From: an uncultured Bacilli bacterium
Lineage (GTDB): Bacteria > Bacillota_I > Bacilli_A > RF39 > UBA660
Length of the DNA: 64,000 nucleotides
NCBI GenBank assembly: GCA_934085565.1
Contig: CAKOHG010000003.1
Location: 124,001-188,000 of the forward strand
Direction of reading: 5' to 3'
Shown here: one piece after another, positions 34,772 through 43,340 of the stretch
Position numbering within the stretch: the first letter of the stretch is position 1
Layout: each line of letters begins with the position of its first letter
Made by a program: the position numbers and the translations under genes
The notes under the pieces: generated by a model
What the model was told of the DNA's origin: nothing
The model's database searches: none
The model's input: only the letters and a program-made list of their open reading frames with translations

Positions 34772-35725
34772 ATGAAAACAAAAAAAGGACTAATATCAAT
34801 AATAACACCTGTATATAATGGGGAAAAATATATAGAAAGATGTATAAAAAGTGTACAAGCTCAATCATATAAAGATATAGAACATATTGTAGTTGATGAC
34901 GGTTCTCAGGATAATACTAAAAAAATTTGCGAGAAATATAATGATAAAATAATTTTTATTTCCAAAAAAAATGAAGGTGTATCAAATGCAAGAAATACAG
35001 CACTTAATTGCGCAAATGGTGAATATGTTTTGTTTGTTGATGCAGATGATTGGTTAGAAGTTGATATGTGTGAGTTATTGATAAAAGAAATAGAAAAAAA
35101 GGCGTGTGACATTGTAGTATGCGGATACAATAATTATTATGAAAATAGTGGTAAAAATGAACCTATTTTATTAAAATTTGATGAAAGTGCTCAAAATAGT
35201 TTTACAGAACTTATTTCTGATGAAACAACAAACTTTGGTGGTTTTCCTTGGAACAAATTGATTCGCAGAGACGTAATAACACATTCATTTGATGAAAGTA
35301 TACACTATTATGAAAATTTATTGTTTTTTTTGGACAATTGTAAAGATGATATTAGATTTTCAACAGTTAATAAATGTTTGTATAATTATTGCATAAATGA
35401 CACATCAGCTGTTCATAGTAAAAAATATTCTCTCAAAAAATTATCTGCGTTAGAATCTTTAAAGAAAGTTATTTCTTTATTACCACCTAAAACATTAATA
35501 ATGCACAAAGTATATTTTATTAATAGTTACTTTAATAACTTATATTGTATAAAAAAATATTTTCCAGAACATATAGATGACATAAAGAAGTACAATATTT
35601 TGTTAGAAGAGTACTATAATGATGTTATGAAATCTCATGACATCTCATCAAAGACAAAGATAAAAATATTTTTTATGAAGAAAATGAATTTTATATATGA
35701 AATATATAAAGGATTAAAGAAATAA
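34772..35725 (+). CDS. Family 2 glycosyltransferase
   Basis: A 317-residue GT-A enzyme: LISIITPVYNGEKYI, VVDDGSQDNT, NEGVSNARN and the metal-binding VDADDW. GGFPWNKLIRR is the typical acceptor-site motif. It differs from the other GT2 enzymes here and probably adds a further sugar to the repeat. It begins one base after the HAD-like gene stop and ends one base before the flippase gene, in one transcript. Confidence 0.92.
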   Translation: MKTKKGLISIITPVYNGEKYIERCIKSVQAQSYKDIEHIVVDDGSQDNTKKICEKYNDKIIFISKKNEGVSNARNTALNCANGEYVLFVDADDWLEVDMCELLIKEIEKKACDIVVCGYNNYYENSGKNEPILLKFDESAQNSFTELISDETTNFGGFPWNKLIRRDVITHSFDESIHYYENLLFFLDNCKDDIRFSTVNKCLYNYCINDTSAVHSKKYSLKKLSALESLKKVISLLPPKTLIMHKVYFINSYFNNLYCIKKYFPEHIDDIKKYNILLEEYYNDVMKSHDISSKTKIKIFFMKKMNFIYEIYKGLKK

Positions 35726-35726
35726 T

Positions 35727-37289
35727 ATGAAAGAAAATAATAGAACTTCTAATTCTTTAAAAAATTCATTTTCTTCGTTGTTAAGTAATATTGTAGCTAT
35801 TATAGTAGGATTTATTGCTCAAGCATTATTTTTAAAAATATTAAATACTGAATATCTTGGTTTGAATGGTTTATTTACAAATGTTTTAACGATGCTAAGT
35901 TTTTTTGAACTTGGGATTGGAAATGCTATAGTGTTTTATATGTATAAACCACTTGCAGAAAATAATGTTGAAAAAATTAAACAATTAATGAATTTTTATA
36001 AAAAATCATATAGAATAATTGCTTTGATTGTTTTTTCAATAGGGATGTTATTATTACCATTTATTAAATATCTAGTTAATGATGTAAATATAGATATTAA
36101 TATATATATTGTGTATTTTCTTTTTCTCTTAAGTACCGTTGTATCATATTTAATGGTATATAAGCGAAATATGTTATATGCTGATCAGAAAAATTATTAT
36201 ATAAATATAATTCATTGTTTTTATTTAGTTTTATTAAATATTTCTCAATTAATATTTTTAGCTATAACAAAAAATTATTATTTATATTTAATAATTAAAA
36301 TATGCTGTCAAATATTAGAAAATGTTGTAATAACGATTTTAGTTAATAATTTATATCCGTACATTAATGAATCTAATAATTTAAAATTAGATAAAGAAAC
36401 AGAAAAAAATATATTTCAAAAAGTAAAAGCTTTAATTTTTCATAAGGTAGGATATATAATTATAAATGGTACGGATAATATAATAATATCAAAATTTTTT
36501 GGATTGGTTGCAGTTGGGTTGTATTCAAATTATTATTTAATCATAAATTCAGTATTTACCATGTTTAGTCAGGCTATTACATCCTTAACAGCCAGTGTAG
36601 GGAATTTATTAGTAAATTGTGATTCTACTAAATCGTTTAACATATTTAAAAAAATAAGATTTATAAATTTTATTGTTTCAACTTTTTGTGCAACATGTGT
36701 TTTATGTTTAATACAACCGTTTATTACTATTTGGATAGGTAAGGAATATCTGTTAGATAAAATAATATTATTTGTTTTGGTTTTTAATTTATTTCAAAAA
36801 CTACAAAGATGTACTTATATGACATTTAAAGATTCTGCTGGTATTTGGGAAGAAGATCGATTTGTTCCAATTATAGAATCGTTACTTAATATAATTTTCT
36901 CAATTTTATTATTAAAAATTTTTGGCCTAGCAGGGGTATTTTTGGGAACAATTGTAAGTGGATTAGCGTTATGGTGTTATAGTTATCCAAAATTTGTGTA
37001 TAAGAAAATATTTTCGCGTAGTTATTTTGAATATGCTTTTGAAACTCTGAACTATATATTTATCTTTTGTATAATTGTATTTATTACATATATTTCAACT
37101 AATTTATATTTATTTTCAAGTAGTTTTGTACAATTAATATTTAATGGATGTCTATGTTTAATAGTGCCATTTGTATTAATTAGTATTGTTTTTAGAAAAC
37201 ATGAAGAATATAAGTATTTTTTAGAACTTATAAAAAAAATTTTATTTAAAATAATGAATAAAAGTAAATCTGTAAAACACCAGAAATAA
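35727..37289 (+). CDS. Polysaccharide flippase (Wzx/MATE-like)
   Basis: A 520-residue membrane protein with about 12-14 helices, starting SLKNSFSSLLSNIVAIIVGF and containing NTEYLGLNGLFTNVL, the N-terminal pattern of lipopolysaccharide/teichoic-acid exporters. It would move the lipid-linked repeat across the membrane for the polymerase. It is the last gene of the cluster; a terminator follows at 37347. Codon use is ATA-rich like the polymerase. Confidence 0.88.
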   Translation: MKENNRTSNSLKNSFSSLLSNIVAIIVGFIAQALFLKILNTEYLGLNGLFTNVLTMLSFFELGIGNAIVFYMYKPLAENNVEKIKQLMNFYKKSYRIIALIVFSIGMLLLPFIKYLVNDVNIDINIYIVYFLFLLSTVVSYLMVYKRNMLYADQKNYYINIIHCFYLVLLNISQLIFLAITKNYYLYLIIKICCQILENVVITILVNNLYPYINESNNLKLDKETEKNIFQKVKALIFHKVGYIIINGTDNIIISKFFGLVAVGLYSNYYLIINSVFTMFSQAITSLTASVGNLLVNCDSTKSFNIFKKIRFINFIVSTFCATCVLCLIQPFITIWIGKEYLLDKIILFVLVFNLFQKLQRCTYMTFKDSAGIWEEDRFVPIIESLLNIIFSILLLKIFGLAGVFLGTIVSGLALWCYSYPKFVYKKIFSRSYFEYAFETLNYIFIFCIIVFITYISTNLYLFSSSFVQLIFNGCLCLIVPFVLISIVFRKHEEYKYFLELIKKILFKIMNKSKSVKHQK

Positions 37290-37346
37290 AACAGAATTCA
37301 TTTAATAATAATTAAAAATTATTGCAAACAGAGATTTTCGATAGGA

Positions 37347-37370
37347 CAAGACTAGAAATAGTCTTTTTTT
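37347..37370 (+). terminator. Terminator of the exopolysaccharide cluster
   Basis: AAGACTA (37348-37354) / TAGTCTT (37359-37365) with a GAAA loop, then T. Confidence 0.8.
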
Positions 37371-37447
37371 GTTATAATTGATTATTTATTATTTTTTTAA
37401 ATAAATGAAACAACACTATTTTTCCTCTTTTTATTTTACAAACAATG

Positions 37448-37456
37448 TGAGATAAT
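37448..37456 (+). promoter_or_regulatory. Extended -10 promoter for pilin-like gene
   Basis: TGA-GATAAT (37448-37456); the -35 region is only T-rich. Confidence 0.45.
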
Positions 37457-37478
37457 GCTGTTAAGGTAGGAATTAAGA

Positions 37479-40400
37479 ATGAAAAGGTCAAAAGAGTTTA
37501 AAAGAAAAGTTAATGGTTTTACGTTAATTGAACTTATAAGTGTTGTTAGTATTATGGCGATTATTTTATTAATCGCTATTCCAGCTTATACGACGATTAC
37601 AAATAAGACTAAAGAAAATATTTATCAATCTAAAGTAACAGAACTTCTTGCTAAAGCTGAAAGTTATTCAGAAACTTCAAATGTTTTTGTTATGGATGTT
37701 AATACTTTAATGCAACAAGGTCTTATTAGTGCCGATAATGAATCCGGAAATCTAATCGATCCTAGATCAGATCGTAAGATGAATTGTGATATTATTGAAG
37801 TGAATTACGAAGGAAATACTTATAAAGCTAATTATATTGAAAATGATACTTGTTTAGGAGAAGAAGAACTCAATAACCGTTATGGTATGGGTTATATTAC
37901 GATTTATGATGAAAATGGTAATGAAGTATCTAATAATACATGGTCACAAACAGCCTTTGAAAATTTTCAATTTCGTTTAAAAAATGAAAGTAATTTAGAA
38001 AATTTAGTTAGTTTAACTTGGAATGGGGAAGAAGAAAAAACTTGTACCAAAGAGGAGTATGATGATTGTCTTTATCAAATAAGTGCCCAACTTATCAAAA
38101 ATATAACAGTTACTTTAAATGTTGTTATGAATATTAACGGCCAAGAAGTTAATCAAAAATATAGTGCTCATGGTTTAATAGACCGTGAAAAACCGACAGT
38201 TTCAGTAGATGATGTAAATAATGAAAATTATACAACTGATTTAAGAAAAGTTAGTTTTGTTTTAGATGATAGATCTGGTAGTGGTATTTCTCATTATGCT
38301 GTGGTAAGTGATGATATCACATCTTGTGATAATGATGGAATTGTATATCAATCTACTGAAGATGTTCATCCAACAGTTTATCTGGATAATGGCGATTATA
38401 TTGTTTGTGCAAAAGATAAGGTAGGAAATATTTCTGATATAGATGACAAAAGTAAAGTTCATGTTGAAAAAGTTAATTCAAATAACTTTAAAATAAAAGT
38501 AACAAATAGTTCTAATAGTAATTGGACAAATAAAGATGTTACTTTAGCGGTTAGTTGGGATATTGAAAACATTGATTTTTGTGCTTATAAGTTAAATGAC
38601 GGGGAATATCAACGTTATAATGGTGTTTATGATAGCAAAGGCTTTACCTTTAAACCAAATTTTACAGGTGAACAAAAAACAACAGTATATTTTATGTGTT
38701 ATGATAAAGCCGGTAATAAAAGTAATGAAGCTAACACAAGTGTTTTAATAGATACCAACAATCCAACGATAACTTATAGTATTCAAAATCAAACAGTTGG
38801 AAGCAATAGCTATTATAAAGGCTTAACTTTAAAAGCTGATGTTAAAGATAATTTGAGTGGTATATCTTCTATTAAATATTGTCAGGGAGAAAGTGATTGT
38901 ACACCTGAAACAACGGCAACTGGTAGTTTCAGTGTCACTTTAGCCAGTGGAAAAAATCGTAAAGTTTGTGCTATTGTTGTAGATAAGGCTGGCAATTCTT
39001 CTGGAAAAGTTTGTTCATCTTCTTACAATGTCGATGGAGTAAAGCCAACAATTAGTTTAACTGAAAGTAGTACATCAGGAGAAAATGGCTGGGTTAAAAA
39101 AGCTACCATAACAGGTTCTTTAAATGATACCGTAAGTGGACTAGCTAGTGCTAAATATTGTCGAAGTAGTGCAAATTGTACACCTGATACGACAGTTTCT
39201 ATTTCTAATAATCAAATCGTGGTGGATATTACCAATGCTTCTAATCAAAAAGTTTGTATGAATGTCACGGATAAAGCTGGAAATACTTCTAATACGGCTT
39301 GTAGTAAAAATTATTATGCTGACAATACGCTTCCAACTGTATCTATTGATGTTTCTGCTTCTAATGGAAATGCAACAGTTACGGCAAGCAATGCCAAGGA
39401 TAATTTAAGTGGGGTAGTAAGTTATCAATTCCGCTTTGATAATGGTAGTTGGATAACGAATTCTTCTAATAAATATACTTTCACAAACTTAACAGATGGT
39501 AATCATACATTTTATGTCAGGGTAAAAGATAAAGCCGGAAATTATAGTTCAGCTCCATCAAAAGTAGTAACTATTTCTAATGGACCTAGTCTTACTCGTA
39601 TAGGAGACTTTATATCCAAAAATGCTTCTAGCAATGATAATATGAGAAATAATTATAATCTTGTACCACTTAATCAATCACAAATTGTAATTATTGATGG
39701 TGATGAAGTTTATTATGACAATGGAAAGCCTAAAAATACTTATTATCTTGAAGCACAAGTGTTAAATGTTACTTCAAAAAGTTCTTCTTATGGTTCTATT
39801 GTAAAATTAATGAGTGAAGGAGCACCTCTTCCTGAATATAACGTTCGAGTGGATAATTCAACAATTGTTGTTGGAGGGGATGCCAATACAAGAGGTGGAT
39901 CTGTTCGGGTAGCAACTCTTAAAATAAGTGGTAATTCTATTACAATGCCTTATATTAGTTCTACTTTTGGTTCAGCTGGTTTTGAACGAGAAGGTATTGT
40001 GGGAATTTCTCATAGTCTTAACAGTGGAACAGTAGGAGTTTATTATGACGATTCTACTTCAAGTAAACATAATTATGCTGTTAGAAGTTATACTTATACA
40101 TCAGGTGGTATTAGCTCTGAAAGTAAATTATCAAGAAATGTCAATGACATATACTATTATTTCCATGATATTTATGGCGCTGCTGGTTCCGTTTCTACAA
40201 GCCAAGGAACTTATGCTAGACAAAAAGTTTTTGATTATGCTGGTTTCTTTAATGGAACAGGAATTGTAAGATGTGATGATAATAGTATTTATCAAGATAC
40301 TCAATGTAATAATAAGAAAGCGGAAAATAAAATTATTGATGTTGGAAATTATAGCAAATATTTAGGCAGTAATACCCAACAGGCTTATTTTTCTATGACA

Positions 40401-40664
40401 GCTTTAGGAAATGATAAAATTATTTTAACTATAAAAAATAAAACTTACGATAGAAATAGCAAGACAACAACTTTAACAGGACACCTTTTGTTTTATAAAA
40501 AAGAAAATGGTAGTTGGAATTTAAAGAAAGAACTTAATGCTCCTGAAAATGGAGTTACTTATTCTAATTCTAGGTATTTATCCAATGAAGTATTACTTCC
40601 ATTAACAACAAATGCCGCTTTATATAATTCTTATGCGGGTCTTTATTACATTACTTTCTCTTAG
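37479..40664 (+). CDS. Giant prepilin-like surface protein with Ig-like repeats
   Basis: A 1061-residue protein beginning with a type IV prepilin N-terminus: a basic leader, then NGFTLIELISVVSIMAII (cleavage expected after Gly before Phe, with Glu at mature position 5). Behind it come about five Ig-like domains (from about residue 225 to 700), several with paired cysteines and a recurring DKAGN motif (for example VVDKAGNSSGKVC and VTDKAGNTSNTAC), then a ~340-residue C-terminal domain I do not recognise. Ordinary pilins are 150-200 residues, so this looks like a pilin-anchored adhesin. No pilus ATPase, platform protein or prepilin peptidase is in the window. It has its own promoter just downstream of the polysaccharide cluster. 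Confidence 0.82.
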   Translation: MKRSKEFKRKVNGFTLIELISVVSIMAIILLIAIPAYTTITNKTKENIYQSKVTELLAKAESYSETSNVFVMDVNTLMQQGLISADNESGNLIDPRSDRKMNCDIIEVNYEGNTYKANYIENDTCLGEEELNNRYGMGYITIYDENGNEVSNNTWSQTAFENFQFRLKNESNLENLVSLTWNGEEEKTCTKEEYDDCLYQISAQLIKNITVTLNVVMNINGQEVNQKYSAHGLIDREKPTVSVDDVNNENYTTDLRKVSFVLDDRSGSGISHYAVVSDDITSCDNDGIVYQSTEDVHPTVYLDNGDYIVCAKDKVGNISDIDDKSKVHVEKVNSNNFKIKVTNSSNSNWTNKDVTLAVSWDIENIDFCAYKLNDGEYQRYNGVYDSKGFTFKPNFTGEQKTTVYFMCYDKAGNKSNEANTSVLIDTNNPTITYSIQNQTVGSNSYYKGLTLKADVKDNLSGISSIKYCQGESDCTPETTATGSFSVTLASGKNRKVCAIVVDKAGNSSGKVCSSSYNVDGVKPTISLTESSTSGENGWVKKATITGSLNDTVSGLASAKYCRSSANCTPDTTVSISNNQIVVDITNASNQKVCMNVTDKAGNTSNTACSKNYYADNTLPTVSIDVSASNGNATVTASNAKDNLSGVVSYQFRFDNGSWITNSSNKYTFTNLTDGNHTFYVRVKDKAGNYSSAPSKVVTISNGPSLTRIGDFISKNASSNDNMRNNYNLVPLNQSQIVIIDGDEVYYDNGKPKNTYYLEAQVLNVTSKSSSYGSIVKLMSEGAPLPEYNVRVDNSTIVVGGDANTRGGSVRVATLKISGNSITMPYISSTFGSAGFEREGIVGISHSLNSGTVGVYYDDSTSSKHNYAVRSYTYTSGGISSESKLSRNVNDIYYYFHDIYGAAGSVSTSQGTYARQKVFDYAGFFNGTGIVRCDDNSIYQDTQCNNKKAENKIIDVGNYSKYLGSNTQQAYFSMTALGNDKIILTIKNKTYDRNSKTTTLTGHLLFYKKENGSWNLKKELNAPENGVTYSNSRYLSNEVLLPLTTNAALYNSYAGLYYITFS

Positions 40665-40678
40665 AAATGAGGGAAAGC

Positions 40679-40945
40679 ATGTTTATTTGTATCTATTTAC
40701 TTATTTTAAATTTTATAACGTTTATTGTTTTTGGCTTAGATAAATTAAAAGCTAAAAAACATAAATGGAGAATTAAAGTGAGTACTTTGTTAGGTTTATG
40801 CTTTTTAGGCGGATCTTTAGGTGGCTTAATAGGAATGTATACTTTTAGGCATAAGACAAAACAAAAATATTTTACTATAGGTGTACCACTTATGTTAATA
40901 ACACAAGTGGTACTTATTATTTATCTATATATTAAATTGATATAA
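40679..40945 (+). CDS. DUF1294 family membrane protein
   Basis: An 88-residue protein with three hydrophobic segments and the DUF1294 pattern: FGLDKLKAKKHKWRI, LCFLGGSLGGLIGMY and FRHKTKQKYFTIGVP. Function unknown. The start at ATG 40679 has AGGGA upstream; the in-frame ATG at 40667 lies only 2 bases after the previous stop and overlaps that site. It may be co-transcribed with the pilin-like gene. Confidence 0.82.
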   Translation: MFICIYLLILNFITFIVFGLDKLKAKKHKWRIKVSTLLGLCFLGGSLGGLIGMYTFRHKTKQKYFTIGVPLMLITQVVLIIYLYIKLI

Positions 40946-40948
40946 ATG

Positions 40949-40977
40949 TTGCATTTTTAAACAAAATAATATATTAT
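40949..40977 (+). promoter_or_regulatory. Promoter for HTH-RmlA gene
   Basis: TTGCAT (40949-40954), 17-bp spacer, TATTAT (40972-40977). Confidence 0.55.
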
Positions 40978-40995
40978 TTAAACTATGGTGATGAT

Positions 40996-42114
40996 ATGAA
41001 AGAAGAAAATGTTGCAAAAATATTAAAAAAGATAAGAGAAAGTAAAAATTTAACACAAGATGAAGTGGCTAGTAAACTTAGTCTTGGAAGAAACGCTATC
41101 GTGAGAATCGAATCAGGTAAAAGAAAAGTAAGCGCTAGTGAACTAAGTCAATTTGAAAAGTTATATAATATTGATCTAGAAGATTATGTTGGAACTTCTA
41201 AAAAACAAGAGATTAAAGGTATTATCTTGGCTGGTGGCACTGGTACGAGACTTTATCCTATAACAGAAGCTACCAGCAAACAGCTTGTTCCTGTTTATGA
41301 TAAACCTATGATTTTTTATCCTTTAAGTGTTTTAATGGAAGCTAATATAAGAGATATTTTAATTATTACAACGAAAGAAGATCAAGAAAACTTTAAAAGA
41401 CTTCTAGGGGATGGTACTCAATTTGGTATTCATTTATCTTATATAGTGCAGCCTAAACCAAATGGTCTTGCGGAAGCTTTTATTTTAGGAGAAGAGTTTA
41501 TTGGTGATGCTCCTTGTGCTATGATTTTAGGAGATAACATTTATTTTGGTAATGGTTTGGAAAAAGAACTTTCTAAAGCCATTAATAATGCCATATCAGG
41601 AGATGCTACTATTTTTGGATATAAAGTAAAAGACCCTGAAAGATTTGGTATTATGGAAATAGATGAGTACAACAATGTCTTATCTGTTGAAGAAAAACCA
41701 TTGCATCCTAAAAGTGATTATGCTATCACGGGGTTATATTTCTATCCCAAAGGAGTTTCATCTATAGCTAAAATGGTAAAACCAAGTCAAAGAGGAGAAC
41801 TTGAAATAACGAGTTTAAATGATTTATATTTAAAACAGAATAAATTAAAAGCAAGATTACTTGGTGACGGTTATACTTGGTTTGATACAGGAACTTTTGA
41901 ATCTTTATTAGATGCCTCTAATATGATAAGGACAATTGAAAATAACAAAGACACATTAATTTGTAGTCCTGAAATAATTGGCTTAAATCACAAGTGGTTA
42001 TCTTTAGAAGAATTTTCTAAAAGAGCAATTTTATTAAATAAAAATAAATATGGTCATTGTTTAATGAAGATAGCCGAGAAAGAAATAAAAAAAGAACGTA
42101 CCAATAAAAACTAA
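40996..42114 (+). CDS. Fusion of XRE-type HTH domain and glucose-1-phosphate thymidylyltransferase (RmlA)
   Basis: A 372-residue protein joining two families in one continuous frame. Residues 5-62 are an XRE/Cro-type helix-turn-helix (LKKIRESKNLTQDEVASKL, then GRNAIVRIESGKRK). Residues 72-372 are a complete RmlA-like nucleotidyltransferase with GIILAGGTGTRLYP (GGTGTR at 80-85), SKQLVPVYDKPMIFYP, ILGDNIYFG, VEEKP and GYTWFDTGT. RmlA makes dTDP-glucose for rhamnose or other deoxysugars; rmlB, rmlC and rmlD are not nearby. GGTGAT precedes the ATG and there is no internal start with a good ribosome site near residue 72, so the fusion looks genuine. It may sense sugar-nucleotide levels and regulate surface genes. 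Confidence 0.88.
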   Translation: MKEENVAKILKKIRESKNLTQDEVASKLSLGRNAIVRIESGKRKVSASELSQFEKLYNIDLEDYVGTSKKQEIKGIILAGGTGTRLYPITEATSKQLVPVYDKPMIFYPLSVLMEANIRDILIITTKEDQENFKRLLGDGTQFGIHLSYIVQPKPNGLAEAFILGEEFIGDAPCAMILGDNIYFGNGLEKELSKAINNAISGDATIFGYKVKDPERFGIMEIDEYNNVLSVEEKPLHPKSDYAITGLYFYPKGVSSIAKMVKPSQRGELEITSLNDLYLKQNKLKARLLGDGYTWFDTGTFESLLDASNMIRTIENNKDTLICSPEIIGLNHKWLSLEEFSKRAILLNKNKYGHCLMKIAEKEIKKERTNKN

Positions 42115-42132
42115 TAAGGAGCGAAAAATAGT

Positions 42133-42444
42133 ATGACATTACAAGAATTAGACAGATTAAGAAATTTAGTTATCAGATCAGAAATAAAGCCAACAGATTC
42201 TATAGAAGAAATGGTTTTTAAAGCATACTTAAAACATGAAAATTTAAAAGATACCGCAGATGAAATAAATAATTTGCAAATTAAAAAGGATAATAATGAC
42301 TTCATTAAAATTTCTAAAGAAACTGTTTCTGAAATTATAAAAGATAAAAATAGTGAGTATATTATAAAAGATAAAGAACTTTATGATTTTGTAGAATCAA
42401 AATTTAAAAGTAATAAGAAAAAAGCTCAAAAAAGATGGGGATAA
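42133..42444 (+). CDS. Hypothetical helical protein downstream of HTH-RmlA
   Basis: A 103-residue charged, mostly helical protein that I do not recognise (MTLQELDRLRNLVIRSEIKP ... KSNKKKAQKRWG, with a very basic C-terminus). It has a strong AAGGAG site and starts 18 bases after the HTH-RmlA stop, so it is probably in the same operon. A partner role, for example an adaptor of the HTH fusion, is possible but unsupported beyond context. Confidence 0.68.
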   Translation: MTLQELDRLRNLVIRSEIKPTDSIEEMVFKAYLKHENLKDTADEINNLQIKKDNNDFIKISKETVSEIIKDKNSEYIIKDKELYDFVESKFKSNKKKAQKRWG

Positions 42445-42472
42445 ATACAATAAAATGCTATTTTTTCTTGTT

Positions 42473-42501
42473 TTGCATTTTTATATGACTCATGATATAA
42501 T
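42473..42501 (+). promoter_or_regulatory. Promoter for RDD gene
   Basis: TTGCAT (42473-42478), 17-bp spacer, TATAAT (42496-42501). Confidence 0.7.
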
Positions 42502-42528
42502 TTTCATGTTGTTATGGAGGGATAAAAA

Positions 42529-43248
42529 ATGCAAACAACAGACCGTTTGTTAAATAGTACGTTTTTTAAAAGAGTAGGAGCTTATGTTTTAGATATTTTA
42601 ATTGTATCTTTGGTAGTTTATTTATTATCATTTATACCATTTTTAAATCCAAATCATAATGCTTATACAGAAAAATATAATGAACTTTTAAATTTGCAAC
42701 AACAATATACAAATAATGAAATTAGTACGGAAGATTATGAAACAGCTTTTAAACCAATTGCTTATGAAATACATCGTTTAGAAACTAATTATGTTGTCAT
42801 TGATCTTGTCGTTGTCTTATTATATTTTGCCGTTTTACAGTATTTTTGCAAAGGCCAAACGATTGGTAAAAAGTTATTTCAAATAAGAGTCGTAAGTAAT
42901 GATAAAACACCTTTAACAATCGTTAATTTCTTATTAAGAAGTATTGTTCTTAATAATGTACTTATTTCTGTTATTTTACAATGTGTGATTCATTTTATGA
43001 ATAGTGAAAATTATTTTAGTGTTTATCAAAATGTAAATCTTGTTGGTAATATTATTACTTATATTATTATCTTTATGGTTATTGTCAGAAATGATGGTCG
43101 TGGCTTACATGATTATATTGCTAATACAAAAGTTATTTTAGATAATACTCCGGCTATTGAAAGAAGAAGAGCGAAAGAAGAAAAAATATTAGATTTAGAA
43201 GCTAAAGAAGTTAAAAAGGATACTAAGAAGAAAAAGTCTATAAATTGA
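42529..43248 (+). CDS. RDD family membrane protein, 3' end altered by IS insertion
   Basis: A 239-residue membrane protein with the RDD pattern: FKRVGAYVLDILIVSLV, then FCKGQTIGKKLFQIRVVS and DGRGLHDYIANTKVI. RDD proteins are poorly defined membrane or transport-related proteins. The last two codons before the stop (ATA AAT) and the TGA come from the IS end. Rejoining the flanks of the insertion gives an original end ...KKKKS followed by TAG, only two residues shorter, so the product is probably still functional. Its native terminator has been split by the element. Confidence 0.85.
   Translation: MQTTDRLLNSTFFKRVGAYVLDILIVSLVVYLLSFIPFLNPNHNAYTEKYNELLNLQQQYTNNEISTEDYETAFKPIAYEIHRLETNYVVIDLVVVLLYFAVLQYFCKGQTIGKKLFQIRVVSNDKTPLTIVNFLLRSIVLNNVLISVILQCVIHFMNSENYFSVYQNVNLVGNIITYIIIFMVIVRNDGRGLHDYIANTKVILDNTPAIERRRAKEEKILDLEAKEVKKDTKKKKSIN
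43224..43238. repeat. 15-bp target-site duplication, left copy
   Basis: TAAGAAGAAAAAGTC, directly before the left inverted repeat; identical to 44441-44455. Confidence 0.85.
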
Positions 43249-43263
43249 AAAGTTAAGTGTCCG
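43239..43263 (+). repeat. Left terminal inverted repeat of the IS
   Basis: Starts TATAAATTGAAA and ends TAAGTGTCCG; matches the complement of 44416-44440 at 21 of 25 positions. Confidence 0.85.
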
Positions 43264-43340
43264 ATTGGGGCATAAAAAAAGACACATAGAATTACCTATG
43301 ATACAATGTAAGTGCGAACTAACATTGGAGGTAATGAACT

